Positions 1 through 7,300 of a DNA stretch of 7,464 nt are shown in pieces. The translations under genes and the position numbers were made by a program. Position 1 is the stretch's first letter; the number at the start of each line of letters is the position of its first letter. The notes beneath the pieces were generated by a model, which was not told the DNA's origin, searched no databases, and worked only from the letters and a program-made list of their open reading frames with translations. Source of the DNA: T3SED10-260 sp035363255 (lineage in GTDB: Bacteria > Caldisericota > Caldisericia > UBA6126); contig DAOSES010000039.1 in assembly GCA_035363255.1 (NCBI GenBank), positions 1 to 7,464 on the forward strand, written 5' to 3'.

Positions 1-1
1 G

Positions 2-703
2 AACACCATTGTTGGAGAAGCCAAGAATGCCCAGGGCATGACTGTTCGCAAGATGATCAATGTAACCCTGGATACTGTTCCTCCCAACCTCTTTATTGAT
101 GATCCTGGTTATCTCGTCGATGTGACCGAAGTGGAAGTTACCGGACGCGTGGAACCCGAGTCTAAAGTAACCGTCAATGGTCAACCTGCTCATGTTACCC
201 ACGATATCTGGAAAGCCAAGGTCAAGGTTAATCCTGGTCGAAATACGATCAATGTCGAAGCAGTAGACAAAGCAGGCAATCGCAATACTGCTAATCGTGA
301 GATTCTCGTTTACAAACGCACCATTATCCAGCTTACCCTGGATAATGTTGTGCCCACTGTTAACGGCGAACCTCAGACTCCCCTTGAAGCTCCACCCTTT
401 ATTTCCGGTGGACGTACCATGGTACCGCTTCGTTTTATTGCTGAAGCTTTTGGCGCAGAAGTAAAATATGATGCAGTTACTAAAGGCATTACCATCACCA
501 TGGGAGACATGGTTATTGCGATGCAAATTGGTAGCAATACTGTTTTAGTTAATGGTAAAACTCATACCATTGATGCTCCTCCTGTTATTGTGAATGGACG
601 TACTTTTGTACCTGTCCGTTTTGTAGCTGAAATCCTGGGAGCTAAAGTGGATTACGATGCAGCAACCCGCACCGTAACCATTACCCGGGATCTCCTTCCA
701 TAA
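2..703 (+). CDS. Secreted protein with Ig-like repeats and C-terminal stalk (copper amine oxidase N-terminal-like) domain, 3' part
   Basis: The frame is open from the left edge (codons begin at base 2) and ends at TAA 701-703, so the start and any signal peptide are upstream; 233 codons are visible. Domains in order: the last strands of one Ig-like repeat (2-70), a full Ig-like repeat opening with DTVPP (about 71-313) and ending in VEAVDKAGN followed by a final strand, then a stalk domain (about 314-700). Such Ig repeats (Big/glucodextranase-B type) and stalk domains (Pfam Cu_amine_oxidN1) occur in exported cell-envelope proteins. The stalk domain is a presumed structural or wall-interacting module, and it does not make this a copper amine oxidase: no catalytic domain is present. 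The protein is probably extracellular. Its specific role is unknown. The next large gene downstream also encodes a secreted protein, so the two may serve the same surface structure. The family call is solid; the function is not known. Confidence 0.9.
   Translation, partial: NTIVGEAKNAQGMTVRKMINVTLDTVPPNLFIDDPGYLVDVTEVEVTGRVEPESKVTVNGQPAHVTHDIWKAKVKVNPGRNTINVEAVDKAGNRNTANREILVYKRTIIQLTLDNVVPTVNGEPQTPLEAPPFISGGRTMVPLRFIAEAFGAEVKYDAVTKGITITMGDMVIAMQIGSNTVLVNGKTHTIDAPPVIVNGRTFVPVRFVAEILGAKVDYDAATRTVTITRDLLP
407..685 (+). repeat. Two half-repeats of the stalk domain
   Basis: Two related blocks lie at 407-499 and 593-685. Both read GRTxVPxRFxAExxGAxVxYDAxTxxxTIT at protein level: first copy GRTMVPLRFIAEAFGA, second copy GRTFVPVRFVAEILGA. 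This tandem pair is the hallmark of the Cu_amine_oxidN1/stalk family and identifies the C-terminus of the first gene. The intervening sequence (MVIAMQIGSNTVLVNGK) is the usual beta-hairpin linking the halves. Confidence 0.9.
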
Positions 704-713
704 GTTTAAATAA

Positions 714-756
714 GGAGAAAGTCTCTTCTCCGCCTTTTTTTACGGCGGAGAAGAGA
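714..756 (+). terminator. Nested hairpins after the stalk-domain gene; probable terminator or attenuator-like element
   Basis: A perfect 13-bp inverted repeat pairs 722-734 (TCTCTTCTCCGCC) with 744-756 (GGCGGAGAAGAGA). Its loop is TTTTTTTAC. No T-run follows this stem on either strand, so it is not a textbook intrinsic terminator. A second, smaller hairpin pairs GGAGAA 714-719 with TTCTCC 726-731; it is followed after GCC by seven T (735-741), which is the order expected of an intrinsic terminator. The two stems share bases 726-731 and cannot form together. Position 11 bases after the stop codon fits a 3'-end element. The choice between simple terminator, RNA-stabilising hairpin and switchable structure is open. 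Confidence 0.6.
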
Positions 757-772
757 TAATAAGAAAAGGAAA

Positions 773-1237
773 ATGATGAACAAAGCAAAGAACAATAGAA
801 TAGATAATCTTAGAAGCACGAAAGCTAATGCTTCTTTGCTTTCATTAGTTGTTAACAAAAGAAACATATTTGAAAACTGTAAGTGTGCTTCAAGAAAAGA
901 TTTTCACAAAGTGGTAGTTATTTTCTCAGAAAAGCGTTTGGAGAATAGCTTCTATCAACGATGCAATGAGGCTTTTGCCTCATTTGCTACTGGGATAGAT
1001 TATTCTATAATTCCATCTCATGAGAAATCTGGATTGAATAAGGTTGAATACTGTAAATGTGGTAAAAGACGGACAAGCATGAGCAATGCTACTCTGTGGA
1101 CCGCTTATAAGCCCATCAGCAGTCACCTTGTTACAAGAACGGATCAGCTCATGGTGAACACCTCAAGCGCAATTAACGAGAGAGGTAACATGCGCTATAT
1201 TGCAAAATTTAGACTCATGAAAGGAGAAAATGCATGA
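773..1237 (+). CDS. Hypothetical small basic protein, possibly spurious
   Basis: This frame encodes 153-154 residues. Two adjacent ATGs occur (773, 776); AAGG at 766-769 is better spaced for 776. The stop overlaps the next gene's start as ATGA (1234-1237), an arrangement typical of translational coupling, which is the best argument that it is real. I recognise no family. The product is rich in Lys, Asn, Ser and Arg, has no signal peptide or membrane segment, and contains two CKC motifs (about residues 36-38 and 94-96, the second as YCKCGKRR) plus Cys64, which could in principle bind metal. Against it: codon use (frequent AGA, ATA, AAT and TCA) differs from both neighbours, and two promoter candidates and several hairpins lie inside. 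The alternative is an untranslated leader or an intergenic region that is open by chance. With only 69 bases after the previous stop, no promoter of its own is evident. Confidence 0.35.
   Translation: MMNKAKNNRIDNLRSTKANASLLSLVVNKRNIFENCKCASRKDFHKVVVIFSEKRLENSFYQRCNEAFASFATGIDYSIIPSHEKSGLNKVEYCKCGKRRTSMSNATLWTAYKPISSHLVTRTDQLMVNTSSAINERGNMRYIAKFRLMKGENA
963..987 (+). other. Perfect 8-bp hairpin with TTTT loop just upstream of a promoter candidate
   Basis: AATGAGGC (965-972) pairs with GCCTCATT (977-984) around a TTTT loop. Skipping one T (985), the stem extends by GC/GC (963-964 with 986-987). The right arm ends on the -35 element of the promoter candidate at 984-1011. It could be an operator-like palindrome, an RNA hairpin, or chance. 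If 773-1237 is coding, it encodes CNEAFASFA. Confidence 0.4.
984..1011 (+). promoter_or_regulatory. Candidate sigma70-type promoter P1 for the giant gene
   Basis: TTGCTA (984-989; matches TTGACA at four positions) is followed after 16 bases by a perfect TATAAT (1006-1011). Transcription would start near 1018 and give an untranslated leader of about 215 bases before the ATG at 1234. That leader contains small hairpins: AGCAT/ATGCT at 1076-1080/1086-1090 and AGCGCA/TGCGCT at 1166-1171/1191-1196. It would make the small frame 773-1237 non-coding or only partly transcribed. Confidence 0.4.
1173..1201 (+). promoter_or_regulatory. Candidate sigma70-type promoter P2 for the giant gene
   Basis: TTAACG (1173-1178; four of six matches) and TATATT (1196-1201; five of six) are separated by the preferred 17 bases. 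The predicted start near 1208 would leave a leader of about 26 bases that still includes the Shine-Dalgarno sequence. Such matches are common by chance in AT-rich DNA, so this is a candidate only. Confidence 0.35.
1221..1236 (+). promoter_or_regulatory. Ribosome binding site deciding the start of the giant gene
   Basis: AAGGAG (1221-1226) stands 7 bases before ATG 1234. An ATG at 1230 is in a different frame and too close to the site. ATG 1234 opens the long frame directly into a textbook signal peptide, which fixes the start. Confidence 0.85.
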
Positions 1238-1320
1238 AGAAAGCGCTAAGCTGTTTAGTAGTCATCCTTATGGCTGCTAGCATTCTACAGGTAGGTTTAA
1301 CAACCACCCCTGTAAAAGCA
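1234..1320 (+). other. Sec signal peptide of the giant protein
   Basis: The N-terminus MKKALSCLVVILMAASILQ has a positive n-region (KK) and a hydrophobic core (residues 8-22). It is followed by TTTPVKA, with a V-K-A signal peptidase I site and likely cleavage after Ala29 (or Ala30). Cys7 lies before the hydrophobic core and is not a lipobox cysteine, so export as a soluble or surface protein is expected rather than as a lipoprotein. Confidence 0.9.
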
Positions 1321-4300
1321 GCTGAAAACAAAAACGGAACATTTTTAGCTGTTCGGTTTGTACCCGTCGGTTTTGATAGAGACGGCAAAGAACTGGATGG
1401 AAATAGGGATTTTCCATGGCAAAGAACAGGTGAAAGAGTATGGGGTCGCGTTGGCTATCCTATGCCTGATTCCCTTACTGCTGTTGGAAGTCCTTTCCCA
1501 GGTGTCGATGCTAATGGTAGAGGTTTCTATCCTCAAATCAATATTCCTGCTAAATCCTTTGACGCCAGCAACCCCAACGATATCCCTACCGACACCGTAC
1601 CTTTATTCTGGACTGATTTTTACTTAGACGTAAATCCTGCAGGCGGAAGATCACAGCAAACCGAACGTTGGTATGCAGTATATGATTCCGCTGGACAGCT
1701 CTGGTTTGATGCCGATGGTCGCTTTAACGATGCGCGCTACTACGAACCAGCTGACCCCCACAACATGAACGGAATTTATATTTCCGAGTCCTGCAAAAAT
1801 AATCCTCTGGCTCGTGTTGATCCCAACACTGGCAACAACACCCAGGGTCCCTACATTCTCAATCCCAAAAACCCCAGATTCTCAGCTCTTGGACATATGC
1901 TTGACGAAGATGGAAATACCAGAATCTATTTCTGGGACAAAAATCGCACTCAGCGCATATTCCGTCTTGGCTGGTCCGACATGCCCGATTTTTATGCTGG
2001 TACTGACGTACAAGGTTCCCTTATAACCACTACCCGTGCATATAATGGTACCGATTGGGATGCCACCCGAGCTTATCCCCTTATCGACTTTGTTTATTGG
2101 GGGACTGGTAGCCAGTATGATATTGATGCCAACGGAGATCCACAGGTTGTGTCTCCTATCCACAACCCCACCACCAACAACACCAACACTCCCCCCAAGA
2201 ATGGCTATACCTGGTATTACTGGATCAGCAGACCTATGGGCGATCCTGCTCCTGACTATCTTGTTGACATGAGAGTCCTTCCTGGCGATGAATTGCATAC
2301 AGATAACGTATCCACCGCTATGCAGATGAAGAGCAAAAGCTTTACCAACTTCGACGGGGATACTAATTATTATGCTGCTGTTTCCCCCTACAATCCAGGC
2401 GAATACATTTACCGCAAAGGAGGATCTTCTCATTATAATGGAGGCTTCCAAAACTCTCTGTATTTGGTTCAAGCTGGCGATATCCGCTTGACTCCCGTTT
2501 CTGTTTACAACAACGGTGAAGTTCGCAATTATCCTATCAACACCGTGGTAAAGCTTACGGATTGGGATTGCGCGCATTCCTGGGGAGTTTCATATAATCC
2601 GGCTACCTACGATCCCCTCAATCCTAGCATTGGTGGAAGAGTCAATCTCACCGTTCATCCCAAATTCCATGAGCTTTTCCGTTTTGTAGTCAACTTTGAT
2701 CAGACCAGAACTCCTCCTGAACACTATGGACGTAGACTTCGTGCCATGGACGACGAAGTTCACGTAGAAAATATCCAAACTCCCTCTGACTTGGGTTTGT
2801 TCTCCGCAGACAACAAAGTCCGTGGATGGCATTCCTATCAACCTGGCGAATGGATCTACCGTGAAGGAAATCATCCCAATTCTTCCCAGATGACCGACCT
2901 TCTCAATGGTGTGGTTTCCATTGGTGACTATCGTTTATCCAATGTCAATGCCTGGGTGCACCCCAACACATTGAAGATAGATCAAACTCTTGGAACTTTG
3001 AATTCAGATGTCTCCGTCTATCTTGGCGGACAAGTGGAAGGGCAGACAGTAACTCGCGTTCATGGCGACCTGCTTATTCTTGCTGAAGTATTATGGGGCG
3101 GATGCAATCATCCAGCCTATAATCTTTCTGTCGAGAGTGATGTATGGCAGGGTATGGTGCCCTCTGTTACCGCAGCTTCTTTGCATTCTCCCAATGGTGA
3201 TGTAAAGGTTTCTGCCCAGACTATCCAAAAAAATACCGTACTCGATCCCGACGGATCCCGTTTCAATATTCCAGCCACCACTTTCCAAAATGTCAACCTC
3301 AAATATCGCGAGTATATTGGCGTTCAACTCTGGAAAGATGATGGAATCGACAATCATTTAGGTCAAAACTACCCCAATGATCCTAACAGCGGAAAACAAG
3401 CCGACAAGCTTGTAGCCTACAACCTTTCTGACGACTATAAAGCGGGTCGTGTAGGCGAAGAGTTTATCGGTTCCAACAACATGGTCTATACTGAAAAGGA
3501 TCTTGGACGAAAACTCCACAGCTTCCCTACTGATGTTATGTTCTATGACACTGATACTCAAAACAATCAAATTCAGGGTTTTGCAACCTATGGTTGTGGC
3601 GAAGCTATTTACCGTGATGTGGATGGAAATGCCCTGGTATCTTCTGGCGATATTCGTCTTACTCAGGTTACCATTACCATCAACAACAACGTCATCACCT
3701 ACAAGGCTGATACTCGGGTTTCTCCTGGTGATGCTGACGTAGCTATGGTATTACGTCCCTTCCCTCATCATATATATGCTTTCTTCGACAAAGCCTGGCC
3801 AGAAAAAGATATTCCTCTCAACTGGACTTATGATGTTGGCGAAGAGATCTATCAACTTACTCAAGATTGGTACAACACCAATTTCACAATTTCTACCACC
3901 AATACCTACTGGATGATGAGCTCTCTATTTTTTGATACTGACCAGGATGGTCTAGTATCCATTGGTGATATCATCATCTTTGACTACAACAACATTACAC
4001 CTCCTGGCTATGTGGTAGGACCCACCTATTACGATCTCGGAACTGCCTATACCACTCCTACTAATCTAGTTATGGATCCCGTCCGTAATGTAGTTTATGT
4101 CAAAGGCATATCTGCAACCGATAGCACTATCGTTGAACCCCATGATTTCCGCCTCAACCGATCCTATAACTACCTTCCCTACACTCGCGTGGAAGCTTCC
4201 CATACCGACAATGGTCACTCCGTTATGGTTGCCAATCTGGCCGCCATCCAGGATACCACTAAGAGAGATCAAATTTTAGTGTATCATCCAGTTTTTGGGC

Positions 4301-7300
4301 CCATTGAATTAGCTGTCCGTATTACCCCTTATACTGTTCGTTTGGAAAATACTCGTTTGACCGATGTCAATATCTCCGACGTATCCTACATCTGTGGATC
4401 CGTGGTAGGCGAAAAACTTGATCTTTGGACCAACGAAAATCCTGTCTATGGCTTAAGCATGGGCAAAAATTCCAACTTCCGCTACATTGACTGGGAAGTT
4501 TTCCCTTCTGCTTCTTTGGGTCTCAACGTAAAAATTGATCGTACTCTCAAAGTAGAACAAACCTCTCAGATTGACGTTAGCGTTGATCCAGCTCCAAAAC
4601 CTGGATACTGGGAAGATGGTAACTTTATTCCTGGAGAAAAAGTCTATGTCATGATCCGCAACGTGGAAGGTCCTGGTGGCGTGAAACTTTACGAAACCAT
4701 GAAAGTCGTTACTGCCGAAAACCCAGTAGCTACCTTCCAATTCACCCCATACCGCGGATCTTGCCCACCCAGTGGACAGAGCGCTGGATGGAAACGTACC
4801 ATTAGCAGCTCAAGATATGTACTCAAAGATTACGATCTTCGAGTTCGCATCGTAGCTGTCAAAGATGAAGGCGGAGTCAAAGATCCTGCTCCTCAGACCT
4901 ACTATATTGATTCCAAGGGAAATACCAAGGCAATGCCTATCATTGACCCCTTCTGGCGCATGCATGACAACACCAACTTCCGCGCTGGTCAGGCCAATGG
5001 CAACGTAGCCTGGAATCCTCCAGCCTACAATGTCCCCACATTCCCCGAAGAATTAATGAACACCTTTGATTGTTTCGATCAAAAACGTTATGAAGTTGCT
5101 CCCGAAGACCTTGAATTCATTTCTTCCAAGAAATGTATGCAAGTCCTCGATCAGCGCTTCCCCAATCTCCAACTCACCCTGGTAGATGACGACAATCTCC
5201 ATGATGTGAACGATCCCGCTGGAATGAGACTTTCTGTTCCTACTGGTGAAGAAGTTGCTGTCATGTACGATGCTACTGGTGCAGGTATTGACTATATGTT
5301 TACTGGTTGGCTCAAAGGCCGCGTTACTGGTCATGTATATGGCGATACCAGCAAAGCACCCATTAGCGTCGAAGGCACAGAAGAAAATCCCATTAGAGTG
5401 ATAGTCCAAGTACACACTGATGGAACTTATCTCTTCTGGCACTGGGAAGATATTGGTGATCACGAAGGAATGCTTGATTCCGGAGACAATCTTTATACTC
5501 CCTATACCCTATCCCCCACTGGTCGTACTCCTGGATATATCTATGTAAGAGAACGTCCAAACTTCAACGACAATGATTGTTCCATTGGCACCGCCAATTG
5601 CAATTTTGGCGGAACTGGTTTCAAACAGCTCAACTATATCACTCGTAATGACAAATTTGGTGCATTCGAAGTCTTAACTCTTGGCGTACCCACTTACATG
5701 ATGAATTATGGAGAACGTTCTGCTACTGATGATGGCGGTGAAATCCAGGTTGCTGTACTACCTCGTGATGCAGCATCCAAACTGAAAGTTAGAGTATATA
5801 CTTACAACCTTACTTTCGATTACAACTCCACCATTCAGCATCCTCCCTATTTTATCGTGGATGAAAGACCAGCAGATCCTGATATGTTCAACGACGATCT
5901 TCACCGTTTAAATAGCTTCTACACCATGGGTGTGGATTATGTTGGAGTTAAAGAATATAAAGTTCTTCCTCCCGATCCCTATGTCAACTTTGCTGAACTC
6001 AGCATAGTCGATCATGCTCTTCAAAACTCCAGAGTCAACTATACTGCTGGAGCCAATCCTACCTCTCGCTTGAATGTACCCACTCCTCAAATCCAAGCTC
6101 CTTACAACCCTCTAATCCTCGATGTTGGAAGAGATTTCCGTGGATATCCCGGTGGACAAACCCATACTGGTCGAGTTCAGGGTTCCGTTACTGCCAGTGG
6201 AGTCACCCGTTCTACTCAGGATCATTCTGGCTGGAATGCTTATCCTGCTATTTGGTGGTGGTTCTGGTACAACAACGTCAACCTCAACAACTTCACCGAT
6301 TTCAACAAACTCGGTACTGAGTTCTTCCCCTTGACTGACTATGGTTTCTATTTCATCGTCAAAGATATGGATGGAAGACACTTAACCTTTGATCAGACTG
6401 CTCCTATTGACTATCGCATCCGTCGTATGGTCATTTCTGGCGAGTTTGCTCAGCCAAAGGTTTTTGATACTGTACGCAATAAAGTTCAAGCCGAATACGA
6501 ATATAATGGACTCCGTCATGTTCCTATTGCCTACGATTGGACTGGTGAAATCATTATTGACGCCGCCAATGCCAACGAATACGAACATGCCTGGGGCACC
6601 AACTGGGTCAACGTTGACCGTGATGGTGGACTTTATGATGTAACCAACGAATACCTTGCTGATTCTCGTCGTTTGGACTACAGAGGACTTCAAAACGTTT
6701 TCCGTTTCGAAGAAATCATTCCTATCGGTCATGGTATCGTAAATATCCAGGTTACTCTCTGGGATGGCACGCTCAAAATCTTCCAGGATTGTTGTGCTGA
6801 GCCTCCTACTGATGGCGTGGATATCCATGCTTTAACCGTAGAAGCTGATGTTAATGTAGTCACTGCAGACCAGGACAACAAGGTTGCCGTAACCGTAACT
6901 GAATACGAACCTATGCAAGCTGTTCAGGCTGCAAACGATGCATTTGTTTATGTCTGGCAGGATCGCGGCGTACTCAATCCTCGCACCAAACTCTATGATG
7001 GAGCTGGTGATGGTTGGGTAACCAATCCTCCTACCTCTTCAGATTTCAGCGGTTTAGCCCCACAGTTCTTCCGTGAAGACGACCTCAACAATGATGGAAA
7101 GATTTCCTTCGCTGATTACGAAACCGAAATTATCGGTACCTATGATATGGCCACCAACACCTGGGCAGGAGGCGTCATTGATGCCCGTACCTTCCAGCGC
7201 AACAATGGCCAGTACATCTTTGATCTTTCTGCTACCAATGGAGCCATGGTAACCACCACTGGTCTCGATTTTGGCGGACGCAAAGGTGATCCCGATCACG

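Noticed and set aside
314..700. Calling the first gene a copper amine oxidase
   Set aside because: Only the N-terminal-type stalk domain is present; no catalytic domain or topaquinone site is seen, and the gene ends right after the stalk.
1091..1105. GTGGACCGC resembling the T-box core sequence
   Set aside because: It lacks one base of the T-box core, has no specifier stem or following terminator, and the downstream gene is not an aminoacylation or amino-acid gene.
1230..1232. Alternative start ATG at 1230
   Set aside because: It is in a different frame from the giant gene and only about 3 bases from the Shine-Dalgarno sequence; ATG 1234 is better placed and leads into the signal peptide.
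1234..1254. Cys7 of the giant protein as a lipoprotein site
   Set aside because: The cysteine precedes the hydrophobic core, whereas a lipobox cysteine follows it; a V-K-A signal peptidase I site is present instead.
1882..2577. 231-codon antisense open frame
   Set aside because: It lies fully under the giant gene, has no convincing ribosome binding site or recognisable domain, and is explained by low stop frequency opposite the real frame. The other ORFs inside 1345-7299 (both strands) were dropped for the same reason.
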